Of a stretch of 64,000 bases of DNA, positions 55,027 through 64,000 are shown piece after piece. A program made the translations under genes and the position numbers. The first letter of the stretch is position 1. The number at the start of each line of letters is the position of its first letter. The notes below the pieces were generated by a model that ran no database searches, had not been told where the DNA came from, and saw only the letters and a program-made list of their open reading frames with translations. Origin of the DNA: Phymatolithon calcareum (taxonomy: Eukaryota; Rhodophyta; Florideophyceae; Hapalidiales); assembly GCA_977006965.1 (NCBI GenBank), contig OZ345382.1:1550001-1614000 (forward strand). The letters are read 5' to 3'.

Positions 55027-55964
55027 ATCGGTACCATCCCCACTCTTTGCAAAAATCTGCATCCAACGACCAAAGAAGCGTGCCACCAAATTCAAAAACG
55101 ATGAAGCTTCTTGCAATCACGCTTTTCGTGGCTGCTATTCTTGGCACCCACTCCGATGCCAGCCTCCACGGCCCAACGGCTGCAGCAGTCATGGATAAGC
55201 TCAAAGACAAAGACTTCGTCTTCGATTTGGCCGGCTCCGAACCAACCGTGTCTAGTGCCGGTGGTGAACAGTTCGTGTCCAGTCGTAAAACGACTAAAGG
55301 TCTCAAGCTAACAAATGGCCGAAATGGTGGCGGTGGAGACGTGGTACTCTTCGAGTTTGAACCCTGTGGCTTCAGGACACCGCACCATCATCCGAGAGGC
55401 ACGGAGAACTTCTTCGTCATCAAGGGAAACGTTCGCGCCGTCTTTGTGCGTGAGACAGGACAGGCCGTCGTAAATGACGTTCGAGAGGGATTCACCGGCT
55501 TTTTCCCGGAGGGACATGTGCACTTTCTACAAAACTTTGGATGTAGCAAAGCTACCACTGTGTCCATGTTCGATAATAGCGACCCGGGTGTCATTGATGT
55601 GGCAACCGATCTCCGGGTGCCTCGCGATATCATTCAACTGACGCTTGGGAATATGAAATTGCGTCCTGATGATAAGCTTATTGAGAATGTTGTTCAGCAG
55701 AGCAAGATTTGCCTGAAAAAGTGCAGCCTCAAGTCCGATCACTATGATTAGTAACAACAGAGCAACTAAACTCTAATCGAAACTCTATTTCAAATGCAGC
55801 GGTATTTAATGGTAGCTGCTCTACCGTATTCACTTGAACGAATGGACACATTCAGGGTGGGGGCTAACGTACAATACAACTCAAAAATTTAGTATCTGCA
55901 GAGCGGTCTTAATTCTTCGGTTGTGCAACACGACATGCTGCAAAGCCAAAAGACCTGGTATTGG
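55027..55964. repeat. Left arm of cupin inverted repeat
   Basis: This 938-bp arm pairs with 57028-57964. By base-by-base reading, the part from 55242 to 55964 (end of the signal-proximal coding region through the 3' flank) is identical in both arms, whereas 55027-55241 carries about 20 differences. The 1,063-bp spacer between the arms is filled with LINE fragments. Confidence 0.9.
55101..55751 (+). CDS. Germin-like cupin, copy 1 (secreted)
   Basis: 216 residues, the usual length of germin-like proteins. The start is the ATG at 55101, which opens a signal peptide (MKLLAITLFVAAILGTHSDA). Germin box 1 is PHHHPRGTENFFVIKG, with H95, H97 and E102; box 2 is PEGHVHFLQN, with H141. The spacing H-x-H-x4-E ... 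H (95/97/102/141) equals that of barley germin's manganese ligands (88/90/95/134). Known activities of the family are oxalate oxidase, superoxide dismutase or none; substrate cannot be read from sequence. Extracellular or wall location is expected. Two Cys near the C-terminus (C204, C208) replace the N-terminal disulfide of plant germins. A nearly identical copy lies inverted 1.5 kb away. Confidence 0.88.
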   Translation: MKLLAITLFVAAILGTHSDASLHGPTAAAVMDKLKDKDFVFDLAGSEPTVSSAGGEQFVSSRKTTKGLKLTNGRNGGGGDVVLFEFEPCGFRTPHHHPRGTENFFVIKGNVRAVFVRETGQAVVNDVREGFTGFFPEGHVHFLQNFGCSKATTVSMFDNSDPGVIDVATDLRVPRDIIQLTLGNMKLRPDDKLIENVVQQSKICLKKCSLKSDHYD

Positions 55965-56002
55965 TATTCCAGATCCGGACCTAGATCGTTTAAGGTCGCT
56001 TC

Positions 56003-56125
56003 GTCGACCTTTCATCACGAGAATGCTTGGTAAAACAGTGCAATATCTGTGCAGGGAGAGACCCGTAGAGATACTCCAATGTTTGAACAATAATAATGAT
56101 TACTTCAATGTTAATAATTATTACT
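56003..56125 (+). mobile_element. LINE 3' fragment with AAT-rich tail
   Basis: The plus strand encodes RRPFITRMLGKTVQYLCRER, then PVEILQCLNN, followed by AATAATAATGATT-type sequence. It corresponds to the last ~30 residues of a family 1-like LINE. Its AAT-rich tail differs from the (GAAA)n tail of the 15-23 kb copies, so this is a separate subfamily. Confidence 0.65.
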
Positions 56126-56514
56126 TTGTAAGAATGTAATGTCTGAACTGCGGGAGAGATCAGAGTGTTCCATCTGAAGGAGTTGTGGACCTCGCGCGCG
56201 CATATGGGCAAGAAGTCCAGAGCGGGTACCCTACACTTGAAGTTGGTGTCGTGCAGGTCCCATTTAATGTTGTTGTAGATTGAGGAAGCTGTGTATGTAG
56301 CTAGAACGGTTGATGTTGATGGTGTCGTGGTTGTAAGTGGAGAGCAGATGTCGGGTTATGGTCTTCTTCTTTAGAGAAGTGTGGAGATTAGTGTAGTACA
56401 GTATATAGATTGGAGAGAGATTGTGGCGGATGCGAGTGGAAGCGAGTATGACCAATAGGAGCGGCAACGGCCAGACATGGCACATTCTTACAACTTCAAT
56501 GTTTGAACTATTGT

Positions 56515-56623
56515 TGTGCAGGGAGAGACCCGTAGAGATACTGAAAAATAATAATTATTACTTCAATGTTTGAACAATTATTGTTCAAACATTGAAGTAT
56601 CTCTACGGGTCTCTCCCTGCACA
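56515..56623. repeat. Nested inverted repeat made of two LINE 3' ends
   Basis: A 28-bp arm at 56515-56542 is exactly repeated in reverse at 56596-56623. Inside it, an 18-bp arm at 56560-56577 mirrors 56581-56598 around a 3-base loop. The outer arms encode the LINE's CRERPVEI segment; the inner arms are its 3' flank. The result is a LINE tail followed by its own inverted copy. Confidence 0.85.
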
Positions 56624-56905
56624 GATCTTCCACAGTTTTTCCACGCACTCTCGCGATGAAAGGTAGTCGAGAGGCAGCCGGACTAGAACAGCGTAGGATT
56701 AGGTGCTCCACTGTCTCCTTGACGCCAGACGGGCACACCTTGCACACTGGGTCGTAGGGTAGCGGTTCATCTTCCCTATGTCCATGGTGAAAGCTATGAG
56801 CTCTGCACTTCTGCGCGAGAGGTGTAGATCTTTCAGGAGCGTAGGCAGGGTCACTGGTTTGCTTCTACAGGGCGGTTTGATAATGGATCGTGTCGCTTCC
56901 AAAGT
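56596..56905 (-). mobile_element. 5'-truncated LINE fragment, minus strand
   Basis: Minus-strand text ATRSIIKPPCRSKPVTLPTL, then a short deletion relative to the 15.5 kb element, CKVCPSGVKETVEHLILRC (zinc finger) and RGKTVEDLCRERPVEILQ. The frame changes once near 56.75 kb. It lies wholly in the spacer of the cupin inverted repeat. Confidence 0.75.
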
Positions 56906-57027
56906 GCAAGTTTGATTGGTCTTTCGCCCCTAGCTAAAAATCATCCCTACGTTTTGCCCGTTGAGCGCGTCTATGCAGCTACAGTTGTACAATCCACTAT
57001 ACGCAAAAAAAGTCATGCACCGTGTTC

Positions 57028-57964
57028 CCAATACCAGGTCTTTTGGCTTTGCAGCATGTCGTGTTGCACAACCGAAGAATTAAGACCGCTCTGCAGATAC
57101 TAAATTTTTGAGTTGTATTGTACGTTAGCCCCCACCCTGAATGTGTCCATTCGTTCAAGTGAATACGGTAGAGCAGCTACCATTAAATACCGCTGCATTT
57201 GAAATAGAGTTTCGATTAGAGTTTAGTTGCTCTGTTGTTACTAATCATAGTGATCGGACTTGAGGCTGCACTTTTTCAGGCAAATCTTGCTCTGCTGAAC
57301 AACATTCTCAATAAGCTTATCATCAGGACGCAATTTCATATTCCCAAGCGTCAGTTGAATGATATCGCGAGGCACCCGGAGATCGGTTGCCACATCAATG
57401 ACACCCGGGTCGCTATTATCGAACATGGACACAGTGGTAGCTTTGCTACATCCAAAGTTTTGTAGAAAGTGCACATGTCCCTCCGGGAAAAAGCCGGTGA
57501 ATCCCTCTCGAACGTCATTTACGACGGCCTGTCCTGTCTCACGCACAAAGACGGCGCGAACGTTTCCCTTGATGACGAAGAAGTTCTCCGTGCCTCTCGG
57601 ATGATGGTGCGGTGTCCTGAAGCCACAGGGTTCAAACTCGAAGAGTACCACGTCTCCACCGCCACCATTTCGGCCATTTGTTAGCTTGAGACCTTTAGTC
57701 GTTTTACGACTGGACACGAACTGTTCACCACCGGCACTAGACACGGTTGGCTCGGAGCCGGTCAAATCGAAGACGAAATCTTTGTCTTTGAGCTTATCCA
57801 TGACTGCTGCAGCCGTTGGGCCGTGGAGGCTGGCATCGGAGTGGGTGACTAGAATAGCAGCCACGAAAAACGTGATTGCAAGAAGCTTCATCGTTTTTGA
57901 GTTTGGTAGCGCGCTTCTTTGGTCGTTGGATGCAGTTCTTGCAGAGTGCGGGGAAGGAACCGAT
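57028..57964. repeat. Right arm of cupin inverted repeat
   Basis: Reverse complement of 55027-55964. The homology stops abruptly at GACCTGGTATTGG on the inner side and at ATCGGT on the outer side, close to LINE remnants on the left arm but not on this one. Confidence 0.9.
57241..57891 (-). CDS. Germin-like cupin, copy 2 (secreted)
   Basis: 216 residues with the same germin boxes and ligands as copy 1. Only three residues differ, all in the first 45: Phe for Leu and Val for Gly in the signal peptide, and Thr for Ala in DLTGSEP. The remaining coding sequence and the 3' flank are identical at the DNA level. The 5' flank is diverged by roughly 10% from that of copy 1, so the two genes may be regulated differently while making essentially the same enzyme. 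Confidence 0.88.
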   Translation of the reverse strand: MKLLAITFFVAAILVTHSDASLHGPTAAAVMDKLKDKDFVFDLTGSEPTVSSAGGEQFVSSRKTTKGLKLTNGRNGGGGDVVLFEFEPCGFRTPHHHPRGTENFFVIKGNVRAVFVRETGQAVVNDVREGFTGFFPEGHVHFLQNFGCSKATTVSMFDNSDPGVIDVATDLRVPRDIIQLTLGNMKLRPDDKLIENVVQQSKICLKKCSLKSDHYD

Positions 57965-57969
57965 AGTCG

Positions 57970-58690
57970 AATTGTCTAGATTGCCGTCAAAGGGAGCCTT
58001 TATTAGTGCAATTTGTGTCTTGTTCACATCCTCATTGTGATCGAACGCCCCAAGTAGAGTGTACTGTAGCTCAATTCGGTCTGATTATTCGATAACGCCT
58101 GGGAATTCGAAACTGCACCATATCGTCAATCAGTCGCTGTAGCTTCAATACCCTGACAGGGCATTACTGAGGTTGCTATGGTTCGCTGATGTGCTCCCTT
58201 CCGCTTCTAAGACTTGTGCATCGTCATTGGCGGTCCTCTAACCCTGGTATGGCTGAGGCAGGGCAGAATTATTCTACTCCATCGAGGCTATTGACTGCCT
58301 AGAATTTGTTCGTCAAACGTCAGAATTTCTTTGTCCTCTGCTGCTGAATGGTTGAATTTTTGACTAGCTCGAAACGTTTTTCTATCCAATCGAGCTGGCA
58401 CCAGCTCGAAAAACGTTTCGAAAGCGCATACTCTTTTTGATTCAGATGAATCACAAAAACTATACCCCCGAAATTTTTAATTTTAATGACAATTTGGACG
58501 GTGTGACAAAATGTTTTCGTGAGCTTTATTCTGTCAGACACCAAGAACAAAGCTCACGAAATTTTTTGTCAGAGCTCTTTCTCCTGAAGCGTTGATGTCA
58601 AATTTTCTTGGAACCCGGAAAGTTGTCCCAAGCGTCAGCAGATGCGATAGTCACATAAAAAGCTACTTTTCTTCTTCTGAAACGCTGATT
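57970..58690. other. Stretch without recognisable gene
   Basis: AT-rich. It contains a local inverted repeat around 58366-58420 (CTCGAAACGTTT ... AAACGTTTCGA) and GAGCTT-type words repeated near 58520 and 58552. No gene recognised. Confidence 0.4.
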
Positions 58691-58705
58691 CATGAAACTT
58701 CATAA

Positions 58706-58933
58706 GCCTGTATGGTGTGAAGGAAACTGTGGAACATATGATCCTACATTGTTCGGGTCGGGCTGTTAGTCGACGGAAATTCATCGGCAGAGTTCGGAGC
58801 AAAACGGTAGAAGATCTGTGCAGAGAGAAACCCGTAGCGATAATCCAATATTTGAACGAAGAGAACTTGCTCGAGAGCAAGTTTAGGCGTTAACTTAAAA
58901 ATTGACGTCATCTGCAATAAAGAAAGAAAGAAA
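58706..58933 (+). mobile_element. 228-bp LINE family 1 tail with 12-bp target-site duplication
   Basis: GAAACTTCATAA stands at 58694-58705 and 58934-58945; its first bases merge with the (GAAA)n tail. The insert covers the end of the zinc finger to the tail and differs from 16.95-17.17 kb by only a few substitutions. It is the shortest clearly delimited family 1 copy here. Confidence 0.9.
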
Positions 58934-59135
58934 GAAACTTCATAAAATGATTTGTCAATTGACTTGACCGGGAGGCATTCACTTGCCTCAAAACATGAAG
59001 CCTGCTATTTCGTCGTGGAGTCTCTTTAGCCTACAGTGGCACGATGCCCTTCGAAAGGCACTGCGTCACTACAGTGATGCATTAGCAATCCAATATTTAC
59101 TATTACTCAGGACAATGGATTTATACGACATTGGT

Positions 59136-59624
59136 TATTGCAAATTCAAGGTCTGGGATAAGCCCTCTCGAGATGACAAGAAGCAAGGTATCTCAGGAGA
59201 TTCCGTTTAGGGAACGATTGCGTGTCTCTTATAGCAGTACATCAAATTCAGATACAGTTAAACTGGCTCTGCCTGAGCGACGCCTCATTGTCCAGCGCCG
59301 AGTACCAGATTCGGCATGGTATAAATGCGACAGCATCCGGCCACAACACTGAGTCGGAAGGTTTTTAGAAGGAATATGGACAAGTCTAGGTTAGCTCTGT
59401 GCTCTTCTGGGAGAGCACAGATATAAGTGGCCGATGTTGCCATCGCGTCATGCCCGGTCCCCGTTTTGGGAAACCAACGGTCGTAACAGATAAGCAGGAC
59501 GAACTGGAGTGTGACGAGATTATTGAGCAGCACGACGACCTTTGGAAAGTTCTACAATGCTGAGCACGCGAAAGGCAATAAAATCCTCTTTTTGTTACGA
59601 ACTGTTCATTGTCAATTTGCGACA
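59136..59624 (+). mobile_element. Solo LTR (copy 2)
   Basis: 489 bp, the same length as copy 1 in the LINE. It ends TTTGCGACA; the start is eroded (TATTGCAA in place of TGTCGCAA). It carries a TATA box GGTATAAATGC at 59318-59328 and AATAAA at 59576-59581, which sets the orientation. Flanks TTGGT/TTGCA are a poor match, so the target-site duplication is lost or unclear. Confidence 0.75.
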
Positions 59625-59822
59625 TTGCAGCGCACCAGTGCCTATCCCATGGAGAGATCGCAAGTGACGAATGGCATCAAACGCATGTTTTTCTGAGCAT
59701 TCAACTTCTTGTGAGCGAGGACTTGAATCATTCAAGCGGTTCATGAAGCCCGGAAGCGTGATGCAATTCCTTGGTGCAAAATGTAGCCCCACCGTCAATG
59801 GATGCCCCTGGAATCTTCAAAT

Positions 59823-60305
59823 TGTCGCAAATTCGAGGTCTGGGATTACCACTTTCGAGAAGACAAGAAACAAAGGATCTCAAGTGGCTCCGTTTCGCAC
59901 AATGCCGCCTGTTTCTCATAAAGAGACAGAAAATTTGCAGACAATCTAACTGGCTCCGAATGAGCGACTCTTCATACTCCAGCGCCGATGACCAAATTCG
60001 GAATGGTATAAATGCCACAGCACCCAAGCACAACATTGTTTAGGAAGGCAGTTGGAAGGAATATAAATAAGTTTTGGTCGGCTCAGTGCTCCTTCGGGAG
60101 CGCACCTAGAGAATTGGTCGGTGTAGGCGTCGCGCCATGCCCAGTCCCCGTTTTGGGAAACCAGCGGTCCTAACTGATCACCACCACTAACTGGTGTGCT
60201 ACTACAGTCTGTAACAGCACGTGGACCTTCGTGAGGTTCAACAACGCTGAGCGCGCGAAAGGTGATAAACTTTTCTTTTGTTCTGTTCATTGCTGTTTTG
60301 GGACA
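59823..60305 (+). mobile_element. Solo LTR (copy 3)
   Basis: 483 bp, TGTCGCAA ... TGGGACA, with TATAAAT at 60007-60013. Flanks are CAAAT and CAGAT, a 5-bp duplication with one change. It is in the same orientation as copy 2, 198 bp away. Identity between copies 2 and 3 is only about 75% by eye, so they are separate insertions rather than the two ends of one young element. Confidence 0.8.
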
Positions 60306-60332
60306 CAGATCGAATTTCTGCCATCTTCTTCT

Positions 60333-60542
60333 TTTCTTTTTTTTTTTTCCTTTCAAGTTTATTTAAAAGCCCCACAGACTTCCGAAGATATGGGCAAGGC
60401 TTCCTCTGGTGCTAACTACCTTTGTGTAGCTCACAAAACGTCCACTAGAATCGCAGACGGGAAAACTTAGGACTCAAAGTACTCCTATCTCAGTCCTCTA
60501 CGGGATTGTTGGTGCTTGGACTCGACCACTTTTTGCCTTGCA
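60333..60542 (-). mobile_element. 210-bp family 2 LINE tail with 14-bp target-site duplication
   Basis: TGCCATCTTCTTCT stands at 60319-60332 and 60543-60556. Between them is only the family 2 3' UTR with its poly(A) (seen as a T run). It lies just outside solo LTR copy 3. Confidence 0.92.
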
Positions 60543-60556
60543 TGCCATCTTCTTCT

Positions 60557-62424
60557 GACATATACGCTGTGCGCTCCTGGATGTATCCGTAAACTGTATC
60601 TAATACCTTACTGACGCGGGACATCTGTTTTCAAAATCCCGTTGATTTTTTCTAGGTCATACTCCTTATTTCTAGCAACAACAAGGCTATAGGATACAAG
60701 GGCCATGCATCACGACATCGGCTGAAGAACGTTGTCATTGATTTTTAGTATCCATCTTTGAAAATTCAACGCATGCTCTTCTCTCCGTAGATGCCTATCC
60801 ATTCAAGCATTCTCTTCCGTGCTCGAGAGAGAGGGCGCCAGTGTCATATGAACAATTCCGTACTGCGAAGTATCCCTTCGACGATGTATGATGTGGTAGC
60901 GCAAATCAGGTCGGTAAGTCCATGTGCATCGTCCATTACTTGAGCTAAACCACACGAATGAGCGAGCATTGCCGTGAACCAGGACTTGTTGGTACCAGCC
61001 ACTCGAGCACCTATCCAAATGATAAAAATCTCTGCTTATGATTCGCAATCTTTCCGCGATCAACTTTAGCGCTTAAAACCCGATCTGTGATCCGAGGAAA
61101 GCATGTTCTATCAATATAATATGTCGTGAGTATCCAGGAGCCGAACGACGTTTTCAGCTCCCTTAATGAGACCACGGCAGATGCCGGACGTCCATACAAC
61201 TTGTCTAGGCAGAAACTCTAGGAGGGATTTAGTGCTTTCGGAAAGATGTCTTACAGCTCGCTTGGTCAGAAACTCCGCTGGGATGTAGTGACTTCGGCAA
61301 GGTGTGCCAGCTCTGCTGGATAAGAAACTCCGTAGGGATGTAGTGACTTCGGTAGGAGTGGTGCAGTCCAATGGTACGCAATGGATGGTTGCTCGGCAGT
61401 GTGAATGCGTTGCTGACTTTCGTCGGAAGAGCGAGTTTATCTTTCGATATCGTTGGGGGTTGGTTTGTGGTTGGTAAAGTTGATAGTGGTGACTTCCTCG
61501 AGAAAGACTTCGATCACCGCTTAAGTAGTCTCTACATCACTCAATCTACCTCTGACTGTCTAGCTACATTCTCGCAAGGTATCCGAAGTGTCAGCGCCCG
61601 ACACAATGCGTTTCACACCGTTCGTAATCCGCGCCAGTAAACTTTCGTGGCTCACAGTCGGTCGACATTGCAAACAGGCAACGGTACTTCCATTCGACTG
61701 TCGGTCCCCAGCGGATTTAAAAACTCGCTGTCAGTGGTTAGAGAGACATAATGTATTGATAGAACTAGCCAAATCTACTACTTCTTATGATTTTTTTTGA
61801 ATTTGGAATTTATTAAACGCCCTCAGTAACACTCATGAGACCGCAAGGGAGATGCGTTTCAGCAGCTACTTTGTAGCTACGATCATTTATTCAAATACTT
61901 GTAACCCGGGTTAACGTCGTTGCCCTAGCTGCAATAACCCTCTCCCGTAAAAAGGGCGGAGGAAAAAGCTTGGGGTCCACTGATCAAATTTCCTCAATTG
62001 GCGCCTTGTCTATTCCATGTCGTCGTAAAAGAAGATAGTAAAGAAGAGTAGCTTGTCTAGAGCTTTACTTTTTATGATATGCGCTAGATAAGCAAAATTG
62101 AGGACAGTAAAACCTAGGCAGACGCTTTCCATCACACTGTACTCATCTTTTACGCAAAGCACTAGATGCACCTCCTCGCTTTCCTCTTCTAAGATATACT
62201 CACAAAGCTCTGGCCCTAACCGCTCTGAAATCATAGAAAAGAAGAAGCTCTTACAGGTTGGCGACTACCCTTGATCAAACTTTGACTGCCGTGCTACATG
62301 CTCTCACCGCCACTTTAACGAGCACCAGCGGCCATATAGCAATGTTGTCGATGCAATTTTATACGCTTCTAGGCACTTGGTGCAGCATCGGGTCGCGTTC
62401 GACTTTTGGAAAAAGCACTGGTTC
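60557..62424. other. Gene-poor stretch with a minisatellite
   Basis: No gene supported. The three-unit minisatellite at 61212-61366 is listed separately. Confidence 0.4.
61212..61366. repeat. Three-unit minisatellite, period about 55-57 bp
   Basis: Units start GAAACTC at 61212, 61269 and 61324 and share GGGAT-TAGTG-TTCGG in order. Divergence between units is moderate. Confidence 0.75.
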
Positions 62425-62438
62425 GGAGACGTATGACT

Positions 62439-62541
62439 TTTTTTTCCTTTCAAGTTTATTTAAAAGGCCCACAGACTTCCGAAGATATGGGAAAGGCTTC
62501 CTCTAATGCTACCTACCTTTGTGCAGCTCACGAAACGTTCA
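62439..62541 (-). mobile_element. 103-bp family 2 LINE tail with 14-bp target-site duplication
   Basis: GGAGACGTATGACT stands at 62425-62438 and 62542-62555. The insert is the last ~95 bases of the family 2 3' UTR plus poly(A). Reverse transcription must have stopped almost at once. Confidence 0.92.
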
Positions 62542-62624
62542 GGAGACGTATGACTGTTAAGAACGTGGGCCAAGCAAGACGACGTCAGCATCACGCTTCT
62601 TGCAGTCACTGGTAACCAGCTGAT

Positions 62625-62828
62625 TTGGTGCGGTTTGACCTTGTGGCTAAGCTGGACCACAAGACCTACTTGTCTTCCGAAATGAGGGCCCATCACTGCT
62701 CTTCGTGCAGAAACACCGGCCACTTCTTACAGACATGCGGTGATCCTAATATCCACAACATTGTCTGTCGAAAAACCTCCACTGAATCTTGCGACTGCGA
62801 TGTGCAGGCGCAATGTACCGGAGGATGA
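62625..62828 (+). other. Open frame with CCHC zinc-knuckle motif
   Basis: A 67-codon frame contains HCSSCRNTGHFLQTCG, matching C-x2-C-x4-H-x4-C. Such knuckles occur in retroelement Gag proteins and next to SWIM motifs in Mutator-like transposases. Nothing else of either protein is visible, so this is at best a remnant. Confidence 0.3.
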
Positions 62829-62829
62829 G

Positions 62830-64000
62830 ATTACCCCTCTGGATAGGGTAAACTCAGAAGATAATAACGGGACCACTTGGGTGCTTGCACAATGTTTCTG
62901 CAAGCCGGCAATGGTCCCTCACTCGGTCAGCACGTCAATTGCCAACCGGTGGTGTTTGTGTCGCACGGGTGCGCGTACGCCAGACGCCCGCAGACACAGG
63001 GTAGGTGAAGAAGGTTTTGCACGTACTGTGACTTGTTTGGTTCCAACTTGCCCTTCGTTGGGCTTGCGCTAGTTTGCTTTATTTATACTGCTTAAGTTGT
63101 GAGCTATGAGTAGTGGCAGAAGCTCTCGAATCGTCCAACGCAGAACATACGGTTCAGTGTCGGGCGAACGCAAGGCAGTGTGAGCAGGCTGTTCGCTGTG
63201 AGTATGTCGTTCACTGTGAGTTCGCAGATAATTACGCGCAGTCGAGATAATCTATCGAGCGTTCAGTGTCGTTCACGAGTATGGCTTCTCGGTATTGCCC
63301 CGTTGTGTTACGACAATAGGAACGTTCAACGGATCGCAATATGTCTCCGAGTTCATGTGCAGCGGACTTGCGACATTGTCCAAGCGAAGCGATAACACAT
63401 GGACGAAGCGGCTTTGCCCATGAGAGTCAACCTCATCGCCTGATCGGGGTTTATAATGATGGGGGTTATGTGCTGATTTATTTTAAAAGCTCCCAAAACC
63501 TCAATTTGATAGACAGGGCAGCTTCTCGCTGTCTTCCACATTCATCTCTGTACTAGCCTCCTAATATCTCCTTAATCCGAATTTCTCTCTCTGTGAGGGC
63601 TCAAGTGAATCTTTCGCATTCATATTCTGTTTCTTGGTCCATCTTCATGCACCGTACTGTGCGTTGGAGCACAACGAGCTCAACCACAGCACCGGGCCCA
63701 AAGTACTTGGCTTAAACTTATTTTCTCCACAAAGGAGTTCTTTTGAAAAGAAATCTCATGCATCTCAACCACGCAGTTCTGTCCCTTATACGTAACATTC
63801 CTGGTAGTTCATTCGGCTTGTCGACCGAAATTTTAACTGTTCGTCCGTCGTCTTCCAACGTCCATATTTTTGCTGCTTCCCGCATGCGTCCGGTTTTTTT
63901 AATGATGACAAGCCCCGATAAGTCTGTGGCTCCCAAAATATAGCAAAAATGTCAAGATTGTGTTTTCAAGTATTGAATACTATAAAATGCCAAGTTGGGA
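62830..64000. other. Stretch without recognisable gene
   Basis: Short frames only, up to 110 codons at 62740-63072, with no recognised motif. Confidence 0.4.

Noticed and set aside
59136-60305. Solo LTR copies 2 and 3 as the two ends of one short (TRIM-type) element
   Set aside because: They are only about 75% alike, the 198-bp interval shows no primer-binding or polypurine site that I can identify, and copy 3 has its own near-perfect 5-bp flanks.
1-64000. CRISPR arrays, bacterial operons or ribosomal RNA
   Set aside because: No regularly spaced direct repeats, no ribosome-binding-site pattern and no rRNA-like sequence seen; the window is eukaryotic nuclear DNA.

Overview
The window is eukaryotic nuclear DNA. 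It has no operons or ribosome-binding-site organisation. It has long intronless genes with secreted, membrane and chromatin-type products, one credible spliceosomal intron, TATA boxes, and many non-LTR and LTR retroelement copies with target-site duplications. A cryptochrome/photolyase gene, germin-like cupins, an NB-ARC/WD40 receptor-like gene and largely uninterrupted reading frames fit an intron-poor alga, most plausibly a red alga. The lineage is inference from gene content, not proof.

Layout. 0.5-15 kb: a two-unit 234-bp tandem repeat, an inverted pair of ~91%-identical paralogues of unknown function (2.57-3.19 kb minus, 14.50-15.12 kb plus) that share a TATA promoter, a secreted protein with nine Cys-rich modules (7.0-8.3 kb), a 5'-truncated poly(A)-type LINE (9.17-10.77 kb), and decayed fragments of other elements (11.2-12.7 kb). 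15.5-23.1 kb: three copies of one LINE family with (GAAA)n tails. The longest copy (18.35-23.07 kb) carries a 2A ribosome-skipping motif, an APE endonuclease, a reverse transcriptase, an RNase H containing a Tudor-like insertion, and a zinc finger. A 489-bp solo LTR breaks its RNase H. 26.7-28.1 kb: a second poly(A)-type LINE copy. 29-43.4 kb: a multi-pass membrane protein gene and a decayed relative, an intronless receptor-like gene (helical N-terminus, NB-ARC, about 11 WD40 repeats), and a pseudogene of STRAP. 48.4-52.2 kb: a cryptochrome/photolyase-family gene with a roughly 750-residue C-terminal extension. 55.0-58.0 kb: two germin-like cupin genes on the arms of an inverted repeat whose inner 723 bp appear identical. 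58.7-62.6 kb: short LINE tails and two more solo LTRs.

The host genes do not form one pathway. Individually they point to surface or extracellular functions (cupins, Cys-rich protein), light sensing or DNA repair (cryptochrome) and intracellular surveillance (NB-ARC/WD40). The retroelements are the most informative part. Several insertions have exact target-site duplications, so element boundaries, truncation points and nesting order can be read directly. Long intervals hold no gene I can support, and I say so below.
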